NCBI GenBank assembly: GCA_020161435.1
Contig: JAIUNV010000006.1
Coordinates: forward strand, 62,001-126,000
Length of the DNA: 64,000 nucleotides
Reading direction: 5' to 3'
Source of the DNA: Bacteroidota bacterium
GTDB taxonomy: Bacteria > Bacteroidota > Bacteroidia > Chitinophagales > Chitinophagaceae
Numbering within the stretch: position 1 is the stretch's first letter; each line of letters begins with the position of its first letter. Positions 14,834 to 22,911 of this stretch are shown in pieces. A program made the translations under genes and the position numbers. A model generated the notes under the pieces. The model did not search any database. It was not told the origin of the DNA and saw only the letters and a program-made list of their open reading frames with translations.

Positions 14834-15322
14834 ATGGCAAGTATAGGAAATGCAGCATTGCTGGCATCGGTACCGCAACTTTCTTCACCGGTGCGCATCG
14901 CCATAGTAAAAACCGCCTGGAATGCGGCCATCACCAACGAGTTGGAAGCAGGAGCCTTGAGTGTACTGGCTGCTGCAGGTATTACTGATGTGCATACATA
15001 CACCGTACCCGGTGCAGTGGAAGTGACCTACATGGTCAACCAACTGGCCAATAGTGCCAACGATTATGCTGATGCCTACATTGCCTTTGCTTGCGTAATT
15101 AAAGGCGATACGCCGCATTTTGATTATGTATGCCAAAGCATAACGCAAGGCATTACACAACTCAATATTACGTTGCCATCGCCTGTGATTTATGGTGTGC
15201 TTACGGTGCTGACCGAGGAACAAGCACAAGAACGCATTGGTGGCAAACACGGCCACAAAGGCGAAGAAGCTGCTATCACCGCTTTGCAAATGATTGCAGC
15301 GAAACGTGCAATAGAGCGATAA
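14834..15322 (+). CDS. ribH: 6,7-dimethyl-8-ribityllumazine synthase
   Basis: Penultimate step of riboflavin synthesis: condenses 5-amino-6-ribitylaminouracil with dihydroxybutanone phosphate. 162 residues from the ATG at 14834, the family's typical size. Motifs: VRIAIVKTAWNAAITNEL near residue 21, TVPGAVEVTYM (about 55-65), ACVIKGDTPHFDYV (about 80-95) and PVIYGVLTVLTEEQAQER (about 112-130), followed by the His of GGKHGHKGEEAA. It appears as a single rib gene without other riboflavin genes nearby. It forms an icosahedral shell in many bacteria; this cannot be read from sequence. Confidence 0.95.
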   Translation: MASIGNAALLASVPQLSSPVRIAIVKTAWNAAITNELEAGALSVLAAAGITDVHTYTVPGAVEVTYMVNQLANSANDYADAYIAFACVIKGDTPHFDYVCQSITQGITQLNITLPSPVIYGVLTVLTEEQAQERIGGKHGHKGEEAAITALQMIAAKRAIER

Positions 15323-15366
15323 TAGAGTTCAACAGTTTACAAGTCATACAAGCGTCAATCATCAAC

Positions 15367-16092
15367 ATGAAAGTTCAATTGTTCGTTCCTTGTTTTATAG
15401 ATCAGTTGTATCCCGGAGTAGCATTTAATATGGTGAAAGTGTTGCGCAAAGTGGGATGTGAAGTGAGCTACAATGCCAACCAAACCTGCTGCGGACAACC
15501 TGCTTTCAACGCCGGTTTTCAGGAAGATGCGAAAGATGTATGCAAAAAATTTTTGCAAGATTTTGCTGATGATGCCGTTGTAGTAGCGCCGAGTGCCAGC
15601 TGTATTGGCTTCGTCAAAAATTATTACCCGCAATTGTTTGCCAACAGTATGTACAGCGGTCAGGCCGATGCATTGAGCAAGCGGGTGTTTGAGTTCTCCG
15701 ATTTTTTGGTGAATCAATTACAAGTTACCGATGTAGGCGCCCGCTTTGAAGGCGTGGTTACCTATCACGACAGCTGCGCCGGTTTGCGGGAAGTGGGCAT
15801 CAAGCAAGAGCCACGCACCCTGCTGGCTAACGTACGTGGATTGACGCTGACCGAAATGAACGATGTAGAAACCTGCTGCGGCTTCGGCGGCAGTTTTGCC
15901 GTAAAGTTTGATGCCATCAGTGGTGCCATGGCCGATCAGAAAGTAACAAATGCTGCCGCTACCAACGCACAATATTTGGTTAGCACCGATATGAGCTGCC
16001 TCATGCATATTGATGGCGTCGCCAAAAAGAAAGGCATAGACCTGCAAGTGCTGCATTTAGCCGATGTGCTGGCGAGTGGATGGGAGTTATGA
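15367..16092 (+). CDS. (Fe-S)-binding CCG-domain protein, LldE/YkgE-like
   Basis: 241 residues from the ATG at 15367; the longer open frame reading into ribH is spurious. Two CCG-type cysteine-rich modules are present: MKVQLFVPCFIDQLYP with NQTCCGQPAF in the first half, and YHDSCAGLREVG with VETCCGFGGSF in the second. Such subunits belong to heterodisulfide-reductase-like or lactate-utilisation (LldEFG) complexes and transfer electrons in the cytoplasm. The usual LldF and LldG partner genes are not adjacent, so the exact substrate is open. Confidence 0.88.
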   Translation: MKVQLFVPCFIDQLYPGVAFNMVKVLRKVGCEVSYNANQTCCGQPAFNAGFQEDAKDVCKKFLQDFADDAVVVAPSASCIGFVKNYYPQLFANSMYSGQADALSKRVFEFSDFLVNQLQVTDVGARFEGVVTYHDSCAGLREVGIKQEPRTLLANVRGLTLTEMNDVETCCGFGGSFAVKFDAISGAMADQKVTNAAATNAQYLVSTDMSCLMHIDGVAKKKGIDLQVLHLADVLASGWEL

Positions 16093-16120
16093 ATGATGAA
16101 TGATGAATCATGTTGTCAGT

Positions 16121-16155
16121 AAAAAAAACGCAAGGATATGCCTTGCGTTTTTTTT
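16121..16155. terminator. Bidirectional terminator between convergent genes
   Basis: AAAAAAAACGCAAGG, a five-base loop region, then CCTTGCGTTTTTTTT: an 8-bp GC-containing stem flanked by A and T tracts on both sides. It serves the LldE-like gene from the left and the fasciclin gene from the right. Confidence 0.85.
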
Positions 16156-16252
16156 AGTTACTTAAGCACAAGCCTTTAAGACTTGTACGCAGTAAGATTA
16201 TCAAAATGTCAGACATCGTACATCATAGATCAGACATCTAACATCCAGCATC

Positions 16253-16810
16253 TTACTTCGGCAGCACCACATGGTCTACCACATGAATCACACCGTTGCT
16301 TTGAAATACATCAGCAATGGTTACATGCGACATTCCACCTTTTTCGTCGGTCAGCATTACGGTTTTGCCGTCGGTTGTAGCGGTGAGTGTACCACCTTGT
16401 ACAGTTGTCAGCACTGCCTTACCGTTACCTTTTTTAATGAGGCCCAAAATGCTTTTGGCATCGTACTTACCTGCAACAACGTGGTAGGTGAGCACTGCAG
16501 TCAATGTTGCTTTGTTTTCAGGCTTCAACAGTGTTTCTACAGTGCCGGCCGGCAGCAAACCAAAGGCGGCGTTGTTGGGTGCAAATACTGTGAAAGGCCC
16601 GGCACCCTGCAAGGTTTCCACTAATCCGGCTGCTTTTACAGCGGCCACCAATGTGGTGTGGTCTGCTGAGTTTACTGCATTTTCTACGATGTTTTTAGAA
16701 GGGTACATGGCAGCACCGCCTACCATTTTGGTATTTTCTTTTTGTGCTTGTGCACTTACAAAAAGGAAAGAGGCAATGGCCGCTGCGAAAAATTGTTTGG
16801 TCAGTTTCAT
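16253..16810 (-). CDS. Secreted fasciclin (FAS1) domain protein
   Basis: 185 residues from the ATG at 16810, which gives a clean signal peptide (MKLTKQFFAAAIASFLFVSA, cleavage after AQA). One FAS1 domain fills the rest (about 45-183), with FTVFAPNNAAFGLLPAGTVE (H1 box) and the late SNGVIHVVDHVVLP (H2 box). FAS1 domains mediate adhesion or matrix binding outside the cell; the specific ligand is unknown. It stands alone and is convergent with the LldE-like gene across a shared terminator. Confidence 0.9.
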   Translation of the reverse strand: MKLTKQFFAAAIASFLFVSAQAQKENTKMVGGAAMYPSKNIVENAVNSADHTTLVAAVKAAGLVETLQGAGPFTVFAPNNAAFGLLPAGTVETLLKPENKATLTAVLTYHVVAGKYDAKSILGLIKKGNGKAVLTTVQGGTLTATTDGKTVMLTDEKGGMSHVTIADVFQSNGVIHVVDHVVLPK

Positions 16811-16993
16811 GCCGTTTTTTTTAGAATGATTTTTAATGGAGGATTGATGTTTACATGTAATCAACGCAACCAATTACGCCCGGTGCTCCAGCTTGGATTG
16901 AACCTGATTGGAAAAAATTTGTTAATGGAAATAACTGTTCAAGCTAAACGGGATGCTCCTGTTGTTTTGTAGCACAACCCAATTGCATTCTCT

Positions 16994-17001
16994 TAATTTT
17001 G
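16994..17001 (+). promoter_or_regulatory. Bacteroidota -7 box before the EVE-domain gene (TAATTTTG)
   Basis: TAATTTTG matches TAnnTTTG and lies 35 bases before the ATG at 17037. A TTG occurs 24 bases upstream (16967-16969), a little further than the usual 19-21, so the call is tentative. Confidence 0.35.
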
Positions 17002-17036
17002 ACACTTCTAATTACACATAACCACTACTTATAACT

Positions 17037-17447
17037 ATGGCTTATTGGCTGGTAAAATCAGAACCTTTTAAATACAGTTGGAATCAGTTTGTAAAAGACA
17101 AACAAACCTTTTGGGATGGCGTACGCAACTATCAGGCCCGCAACAATTTAAAGGCGATGCAAAAAGGGGATGAAGTATTTTTTTATCATTCCAACGAAGG
17201 CTTGGCCATTGTTGGCATTGCCAAAGTGGTGAAAGAACATTATCAGGATCCTACTACGGAAGACCCCAACTGGGTAGTGGTAGATTTGAAACCAGTGAAG
17301 GATTTTAAAAAGCCCGTGACATTAGCAGAGATGAAAGCAGAACCAGCTTTGTCTAACCTGGCTCTCATTCGCCAGGGACGTTTGTCGGTTTGCCCCGTTA
17401 CTGAAGCGGAGTGGCATACTATTATGGAAATGGGCAACATGCAGTAA
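17037..17447 (+). CDS. EVE-domain protein
   Basis: 136 residues covering one complete EVE (PUA-like) domain, with the family opening MAYWLVKSEPFKYSW, the central WDGVRNYQARNNLKAM and KGDEVFFYHSNEG, and a C-terminal LIRQGRLSVCPVTEAEW. EVE proteins are thought to recognise modified nucleobases in DNA or RNA. It is a stand-alone core-type gene rather than one fused to a restriction enzyme. A strong terminator follows directly. Confidence 0.92.
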   Translation: MAYWLVKSEPFKYSWNQFVKDKQTFWDGVRNYQARNNLKAMQKGDEVFFYHSNEGLAIVGIAKVVKEHYQDPTTEDPNWVVVDLKPVKDFKKPVTLAEMKAEPALSNLALIRQGRLSVCPVTEAEWHTIMEMGNMQ

Positions 17448-17470
17448 ACAACACGAACAGCTATTTATGC

Positions 17471-17500
17471 AACCGCATTTCGAAAGAAATGCGGTTTTTG
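17471..17500 (+). terminator. Terminator after the EVE-domain gene
   Basis: Perfect 11-bp stem AACCGCATTTC (17471-17481) and GAAATGCGGTT (17486-17496) with a GAAA tetraloop, followed by a T tract. A typical intrinsic terminator. Confidence 0.88.
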
Positions 17501-17637
17501 TTTGTATTAACGTATGCTATTGGTTACATCCGATGGCAGATGCGAATTATGGGTTGTAGCATGCATGCAACAACAACACCAACGGCTATTTGTGTAAACA
17601 GGTAGTCTTATTCATCTCATTGCTAAAAACCAACCGT

Positions 17638-18537
17638 ATGAAACCATTGCATGTAATCATGCTGCTGGCTACCCTTGCTGTAGCTTGCACTACAGGTGCC
17701 AATCAGGAAACTGCTACTACTGCCGATGTTCAACTGGCAGAAGGACAAAAAAACAAGATTGATTATACTGCCGCAGCTGAAGATTCTGCTGCAGCACCAG
17801 CCCCTCCAGCACTCGAAGAGGAACAAGTGCTCAACAGTGGCAACGCCATTCCGCCTGCACCGTTCAATCGACAAATTATTCGCAACGCACTAGTAGAAAT
17901 GGAGTGTGCCGACTTCAAATCATTCAGTGCACAGTTGTATGGCGTTGTAAAAAGCAATGCTGCCTGGCTGGATAGTGAGCAGGAAACACAATCGGACTAC
18001 CGCCGGCAAAATGTATTGACCATTAAAGTGCCGGTGGCAAAGTTTGATGCACTCATGCAAGCCATCACTTCGCTCAAGGGTGATGTGCGGGAAAAGAAAA
18101 TCAACAGCGAAGATGTGACCAATGCAATTGTGGATGTGCAGGGGAGATTAGAAGCCAAACGGCAAACACGTGCCCGCTATCTGGAGCTGTTGAAGCAGGC
18201 CAATAAAATGGAAGACATTTTACAAGTGCAGGAGCAAATCAATTCGATTACGGAAGAGATAGAAAGTGCTACGTACAACATCAAAAACATGCAGGCACAA
18301 GCGGCGGTGAGCACCATCACTCTCACGTATTATCAGCCCATTGAAACACACAGTGGCTACAATGAACCCGGTGTATTTACCCGAATGCTCGATGCCTTGG
18401 GCAAAGGTGGCAGCGGCATTGTTGAACTCAGCATTGTGTTGCTTACGCTCTGGCCTTTATGGTTAGTAGTTGCCGGTTTAATATTTTGGATACGCAAAAG
18501 GAGAGCAGCAACATCTGTTGTAAAACAGTCTTCATAG
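17638..18537 (+). CDS. DUF4349 lipoprotein
   Basis: 299 residues from the ATG at 17638. The N-terminus MKPLHVIMLLATLAVACTTG has a lipobox (LAVAC), so the mature protein should be lipid-anchored at Cys17. A low-complexity Ala/Pro/Glu linker follows. The DUF4349 domain (about 85-290) contains a long coiled-coil segment (VDVQGRLEAKRQTRARYLEL and QVQEQINSITEEIESATYNI), then a membrane helix near residues 262-285 and a basic tail. Function is unknown; the family is widespread and envelope-associated. Its terminator lies within the 3' end of the convergent neighbour. Confidence 0.85.
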   Translation: MKPLHVIMLLATLAVACTTGANQETATTADVQLAEGQKNKIDYTAAAEDSAAAPAPPALEEEQVLNSGNAIPPAPFNRQIIRNALVEMECADFKSFSAQLYGVVKSNAAWLDSEQETQSDYRRQNVLTIKVPVAKFDALMQAITSLKGDVREKKINSEDVTNAIVDVQGRLEAKRQTRARYLELLKQANKMEDILQVQEQINSITEEIESATYNIKNMQAQAAVSTITLTYYQPIETHSGYNEPGVFTRMLDALGKGGSGIVELSIVLLTLWPLWLVVAGLIFWIRKRRAATSVVKQSS

Positions 18538-18548
18538 TGGTATGGTCG

Positions 18549-19199
18549 TTAGTTGATAATCCATAGCAGCATTGGCTTGTCCGATGCTGCTATTTTTTTG
18601 CTCAGCCGGTTGAGGAAAGCATAGGATATCATGGGGCATCCGAGGCTGTTACAAATCATATCAGGATACGGAATGGTATCGGGTACACAGTCGTAGGCAT
18701 GCAACACCACCAATCGTTCAAAGGCGTTGCTATTGCTGGCATCGAGCCCATGTAGTTTGTACGCTTTTCCAAAATTGCCTTGGTACGAACCGCCTATGCG
18801 GTACCGCCCCAAACTGCTGCAATAGCTGTTGGGCGCATTGCTAAACCGGGCACTGGCCGCGAATGCATCGCCACCTGCACCATGGGCCACCATGCCGCTG
18901 TCCAATACTTTGCCAGTAAGAACATCCATCAGCACCATACGGGGCAGGCCGCTGTGCATGCTCAGGTCGGCAATGATGACTTGTGTGGTATTGAAATTTT
19001 TGCTGCGCAGCCATTGTGGTAATATGGCCCGAAGGCTGTCTCTCTTTTGCTGAAAGCGATGTGATTGAATTTGCTGAATCCACAGCGTTTCATTGTCCTC
19101 GTTGGTCGTTTTTTTAACTATTGCAGAATCCGATTTGGCCGGTTCATATTGGCAGGCCAGCAGTAACAGCAACGCAGCAGGTAGCAGGAGTGTTTTCAT
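18549..19199 (-). CDS. Murein L,D-transpeptidase catalytic-domain lipoprotein (YkuD_2 type)
   Basis: 216 residues. The N-terminus MKTLLLPAALLLLLACQYEP carries a lipobox (LLAC). The catalytic domain of the YkuD_2 (PF13645) type covers about residues 65-215. The catalytic Cys sits in NSLGCPM, preceded by the His of VVLHAYDC and by the segment VLDSGMVAHGAGG. Such enzymes cross-link or modify peptidoglycan, or attach proteins to it, in the periplasm. It is divergent from the sirtuin gene and convergent with the DUF4349 gene, with only 11 bases between the two stop codons. Confidence 0.82.
   Translation of the reverse strand: MKTLLLPAALLLLLACQYEPAKSDSAIVKKTTNEDNETLWIQQIQSHRFQQKRDSLRAILPQWLRSKNFNTTQVIIADLSMHSGLPRMVLMDVLTGKVLDSGMVAHGAGGDAFAASARFSNAPNSYCSSLGRYRIGGSYQGNFGKAYKLHGLDASNSNAFERLVVLHAYDCVPDTIPYPDMICNSLGCPMISYAFLNRLSKKIAASDKPMLLWIIN
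18564..18599 (+). terminator. Terminator of the DUF4349 gene inside the 3' end of the L,D-transpeptidase gene
   Basis: TAGCAGCAT (18564-18572) pairs with ATGCTGCTA (18583-18591), with partial pairing inside, and is followed by TTTTTTT. It lies downstream of the DUF4349 stop but within the coding sequence of the opposite-strand gene. Confidence 0.6.
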
Positions 19200-19266
19200 T
19201 TTTAGCGGATGCAGTATTGACGATTTTCCATACGCAGGTTCTCAGTTTTTTTGGAATGGCTGCGGT

Positions 19267-19274
19267 TAACTTTG
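19267..19274 (+). promoter_or_regulatory. Bacteroidota -7 box before the sirtuin gene (TAACTTTG)
   Basis: TAACTTTG fits TAnnTTTG and ends only 4 bases before the ATG at 19279, suggesting a leaderless transcript. A TTG at 19251-19253 is closer than the usual spacing. Confidence 0.35.
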
Positions 19275-19278
19275 CTGC

Positions 19279-19977
19279 ATGAACGATAAGAAGAAGCTGG
19301 TAGTATTAACCGGTGCTGGTATAAGTGCAGAAAGCGGTCTCAAAACCTTTCGCGACAGCGAAGATGGTTTGTGGAACGGTTATGATATTGAAGATGTAGC
19401 CACACCCAATGCGTGGCGCAAAAATCCACAGCTGGTACTCGACTTCTACAACTACCGCCGGGCCGAAGTGGTAAAAGCGCAACCCAATGCAGCACACTCA
19501 GGACTGGTGGCGTTGGAAGAATGGTTTGATGTAACCATCATTACCCAAAACATAGATGACCTGCACGAACGGGCGGGTAGTAGCCGTATAGTACACCTGC
19601 ATGGCGAAATTTTAAAAATGCGCAGCGAAAGAGATGGTGAATTGATATACCCTATCACTGGCGATATACAACTCGGTGACAGCGCTGAAGATGGTGCGCA
19701 GCTGCGGCCACACATTGTATGGTTTGGCGAATCGGTACCCATGATTGAACTTGCTGCCGATATTACTTCCATGGCCGATGTTTTTGTCGTGATGGGTACA
19801 TCACTGCAAGTATATCCTGCAGCGGGGTTGCTGCATTATACGCAGGCAGGCATACCCACTTTTGTGGTAGATAAAAAGCTGCCAGAAGTGAGTGGCCTCA
19901 GTAATTTGGTACAAATAGAAGCGCCTGCAACTGTGGGCATTGTACAATTAACCCAACAGCTGCAGGCGCTAATCTAA
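19279..19977 (+). CDS. NAD-dependent protein deacylase, sirtuin family
   Basis: 232 residues. It removes acyl groups from lysines using NAD. Signatures: GAGISAESGLKTFRDS (NAD site, about 12-28), TQNIDDLHERAG (about 90-102), catalytic His in HLHGEIL (about 111), LRPHIVWFGESVP (about 145), and MGTSLQVYPAAGL (about 175). The YNYR in DFYNYRRAE matches the Y-X-X-R pattern of CobB/SIRT5-type desuccinylases, so it may prefer acidic acyl groups. Oddity: the module normally holding two Cys pairs for zinc reads ILKMRSERDGELIYPITGDI, with no cysteine. Family sure; zinc-free fold inferred. Confidence 0.92.
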   Translation: MNDKKKLVVLTGAGISAESGLKTFRDSEDGLWNGYDIEDVATPNAWRKNPQLVLDFYNYRRAEVVKAQPNAAHSGLVALEEWFDVTIITQNIDDLHERAGSSRIVHLHGEILKMRSERDGELIYPITGDIQLGDSAEDGAQLRPHIVWFGESVPMIELAADITSMADVFVVMGTSLQVYPAAGLLHYTQAGIPTFVVDKKLPEVSGLSNLVQIEAPATVGIVQLTQQLQALI

Positions 19978-19986
19978 AGAAGGTAA

Positions 19987-20244
19987 TTAGCCTTTCAATT
20001 CCTTTATCAAGTCTATATAAGCTTGCATGCTTTCTTCGCTGCTTTTGCCTTTAAGAGCAGCCCATGCATTGTGTTTGGCTTTGCCTACAATATCAAACAT
20101 ACCGGTAGGTCCTTCGGCAGGAGCATCGCCATCAACCGCTTGTTTGTAAAGGCTGTACAGTTTCAGCAATATGTCGTTAGAAGGACGGCTACTGAGTTCC
20201 TTACTATCGGCTACGGCTGCTTCAAATTGCGCTTTCAAATCCAT
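19987..20244 (-). CDS. Acyl-CoA-binding protein
   Basis: 85 residues, the standard size for the four-helix acyl-CoA-binding domain. Key features: FEAAVADSKELSSRPSNDIL, then LYSLYKQAVDGDAP (with the Tyr and Lys that contact the CoA nucleotide), and GKAKHNAWAALKGKSSEESM. It binds long-chain acyl-CoA esters in the cytoplasm and buffers or transports them. It is convergent with the sirtuin gene (9 bases between stops) and lies just after the sensor kinase gene on the minus strand. Confidence 0.95.
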   Translation of the reverse strand: MDLKAQFEAAVADSKELSSRPSNDILLKLYSLYKQAVDGDAPAEGPTGMFDIVGKAKHNAWAALKGKSSEESMQAYIDLIKELKG

Positions 20245-20297
20245 ATAATGAGTTTAAATATGCTGCGAAGGTATTTGCCGCTGCATTAGTGGCCAAT

Positions 20298-22649
20298 CTA
20301 ATTTGTCGTAATTGTCAATGGAATTTTTGCTTCTACAGTGGTGCCCAGGCCTGGCTCCGTGGCAATGTTCAAATGACCATTGGCTGCATTGAGTCGTTCT
20401 CGCATACCCAGCAATCCGTGGTGCAGCCTGGTGTCTACCTGCTGATAATTGAAGCCGACGCCATCATCAGAAATGCGCAGCTCTACCTGGTTGTCGTTTA
20501 CAAGCAGCACTATGTGCACTTTATTGGCTTGTGCATAGCGTACAATGTTGGTCAGGCATTCCTGAGCTACGCGGTACACAATCAGATTGATTTCAGCAGG
20601 AAAAATGTGCGGCTCTATGTGGCAATCAAACTGTACAGTAATTTTTGTTTTATGGGTAAAGTTACTCACCAGCCATTCGAGTGAACCTTGCAACCCCAAA
20701 TCTTCCAGAATATTTGGATGCAATGAGCTATGAATGCGCCGAAATGAAGACGACAGTTCGTTTACATTTTCAATCAATGCATCCAACCGTTCTTCTACTT
20801 CTGGCGGCATGTCTTCCATGTGGCGTTTCAACCATTTGGCATCAAACTTCAAAGCGGTAAGCTGCTGGCCCATTTCATCATGTATATCCCGGGCTATTTC
20901 TTTCTTTTCAATTTCGCTCAGGTCTTGCAGGTGAATGGAAAGCTCCCGTAGTTCTTGGGTAAGTTGACGCAGTTGATGCTCTGTTTCTTTTGCTTTAGTA
21001 ATGTCTACCGCTGTGGCAGAAAAATGCGATGGCGAACCATCTTTATGCCGGTGCATAATGGTTACCATCCACACCACTATTTCAAATCCACGGCGAGATT
21101 TAAAGCGATATTCACCCGACCATTTTCCGTCTTTTTGCAATTGCTCAATCACAGCCATTCTCGACGCTTCATCCATGCTTTCCGGAATGAATTCGTCGAT
21201 GCTGATGTGATTGCTGATATCTGTTTCGGTAAGGCCCAGCACATCTTTAGTAGCCCGGTTGGCATATTGCAAATTGAACTCTAGATCGCCAATGGCTACA
21301 TAGGCTGTGGTGTTTTCAATCAGGTTTACCAGTGCCTGCTGTTCTTCTTCCAGTTTTTTCTTTTCGGTAATGTTTTCTTTTACTGCTACATAGTGGGTTA
21401 TTTCACCCTGCTTATTGGTAATGGGAGAAATGGTTGCCGACTCCCAATACACTTCGCCGTATTTGGTTTTGTTTTTAAACTCACCATGCCAGTCTTTCAA
21501 ATGCGAAATATCATTCCACAGTTGTTTGTATTCATCTTCTTTGGTGTAGCCCGTTTTTAAAATATTGGGGTTTTGTCCAATGGCTTCAGCTTCGGTATAG
21601 CCGGTGAGTTTGCAAAAGGCAGGATTGACATATTCAATTTTACCTTGAATATCTGTGATAACAACAGAGGCCGAGCTTTGCTCAATGGCCCTTGAAATTT
21701 TGTACAACTGTACTTCAGCCGCTTTGCGTTTTTTCTCCGAAATAATGGCTTGCAAAGCGTAGCTGATATTTTTACTTACCTGCACCAGCAGTGTTACTTC
21801 TTCATTGGCAAAAAAGTCGGGCAATGCAGAGTATAAAGTGAGTAAAGCAATCGGTTTGTTGTCAACCGTAAGGGGCAATGCAATGGAAGAGCGGAAGCCA
21901 CGTTTGAGGCCTTCATCCCGCCAAATGGCCATCATGGGGTCGGTAGCAATGTCGTTGCAAAATACAGGTATGCCCTTGCGCATGGCTGTACCAGATGGAC
22001 CTCTGCCTTCGGGTACATCGCCCAGAGCAATGCCTTTGATGCTGGTAAGATAATCGGTGCCTGTGCCAGCTTTAAATGCTGGTACTACTTTTCCGGTAGT
22101 TTCATCAGGCAAGCCAATCCACGCCATCATAAAGCCACCAGTTTCGATAGCAATGTCGCACAGCGAAGCATAAATCTCTTCATTGGTATTGGCCCGCAGT
22201 ATCAGTTCATTTACTTCACTGATAAATGCATACAATCTTCTTGATTTCAATAATTCTTCGTGGGCTTCTCTATAAGGCGTCACGTCTCTCAGCCTTATGG
22301 TAAGCCCCCTGTCAAAAGGGAATACTTCGGCAATGTACCAGGTGCCCGACTGGCGGTATTCAAACTCAATGCTAAAGGAGGATTGTTCATCGAAGGCCTG
22401 GGTTAAAGACGCTGATAAATCGGTATTCGAAATTTTGAATAGTAATTGGGCAACGGATTGTTGTACTACCAGTACGGGGTGCAAATCAAAAATTCTGTAC
22501 AGGCTGTTATTGGCATATACAACTGTAAGGTCTTCTTGGCATACAAGAAGGCCATCATCAATACTATTGACTGCTTGTTGCAGATACATCACACTACTAC
22601 TGGTTTGTTTTCCGCCTGTATTTTGGGTAAATCCAGGTTTCATGTTCAT
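20298..22649 (-). CDS. PAS/GAF sensor histidine kinase (HisKA_3 type)
   Basis: 783 residues with no membrane helix, thus probably cytoplasmic. Domains in order: PAS (about 25-130), GAF (about 150-310, IETGGFMMAWIGLPD), PAS with PAC (about 325-440, YVNPAFCKLTGYTEAEAIGQ), a third PAS (about 450-570), HisKA_3 dimerisation domain with the phosphorylated His in EIARDIHDEMGQQL (about 600), and a HATPase domain with NIVRYAQA and DDGVGFN (about 690-780). HisKA_3 kinases usually work with LuxR-type response regulators. No response regulator is adjacent, so it is an orphan; the LuxR-type protein at 43786-44559 lacks a receiver domain. The first Met (22649) or the third residue could be the start. Confidence 0.88.
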   Translation of the reverse strand: MNMKPGFTQNTGGKQTSSSVMYLQQAVNSIDDGLLVCQEDLTVVYANNSLYRIFDLHPVLVVQQSVAQLLFKISNTDLSASLTQAFDEQSSFSIEFEYRQSGTWYIAEVFPFDRGLTIRLRDVTPYREAHEELLKSRRLYAFISEVNELILRANTNEEIYASLCDIAIETGGFMMAWIGLPDETTGKVVPAFKAGTGTDYLTSIKGIALGDVPEGRGPSGTAMRKGIPVFCNDIATDPMMAIWRDEGLKRGFRSSIALPLTVDNKPIALLTLYSALPDFFANEEVTLLVQVSKNISYALQAIISEKKRKAAEVQLYKISRAIEQSSASVVITDIQGKIEYVNPAFCKLTGYTEAEAIGQNPNILKTGYTKEDEYKQLWNDISHLKDWHGEFKNKTKYGEVYWESATISPITNKQGEITHYVAVKENITEKKKLEEEQQALVNLIENTTAYVAIGDLEFNLQYANRATKDVLGLTETDISNHISIDEFIPESMDEASRMAVIEQLQKDGKWSGEYRFKSRRGFEIVVWMVTIMHRHKDGSPSHFSATAVDITKAKETEHQLRQLTQELRELSIHLQDLSEIEKKEIARDIHDEMGQQLTALKFDAKWLKRHMEDMPPEVEERLDALIENVNELSSSFRRIHSSLHPNILEDLGLQGSLEWLVSNFTHKTKITVQFDCHIEPHIFPAEINLIVYRVAQECLTNIVRYAQANKVHIVLLVNDNQVELRISDDGVGFNYQQVDTRLHHGLLGMRERLNAANGHLNIATEPGLGTTVEAKIPLTITTN

Positions 22650-22887
22650 GTCTAGGGGTATTTGGCTTAAGGGTAAAATGCGAAACCTCCAGCAGGCTCA
22701 TTCCACTCGTAAGAATTGCTAAAGATAAAGGCCCAACGATTTACGTATTTGTAGTAGTATTTCTACATTGCTGTGGCTTCCGGGCGGACAAGTAGCCCAA
22801 CTCAACCCGCTTTTGCTGGCCGCTACCCGCTATGGCCAATGCAGAAAAGCCATTCAACAATTAACGGCTTCAAACCCCTTGCCCGCC

Positions 22888-22895
22888 TATCTTTG
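22888..22895 (+). promoter_or_regulatory. Bacteroidota -7 box before lepA (TATCTTTG)
   Basis: TATCTTTG matches TAnnTTTG and ends 16 bases before the chosen lepA ATG, which supports that start over the upstream open frame. No clear -33 TTG at the usual spacing. Confidence 0.4.
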
Positions 22896-22911
22896 CCGCC
22901 TTATAAGCATT

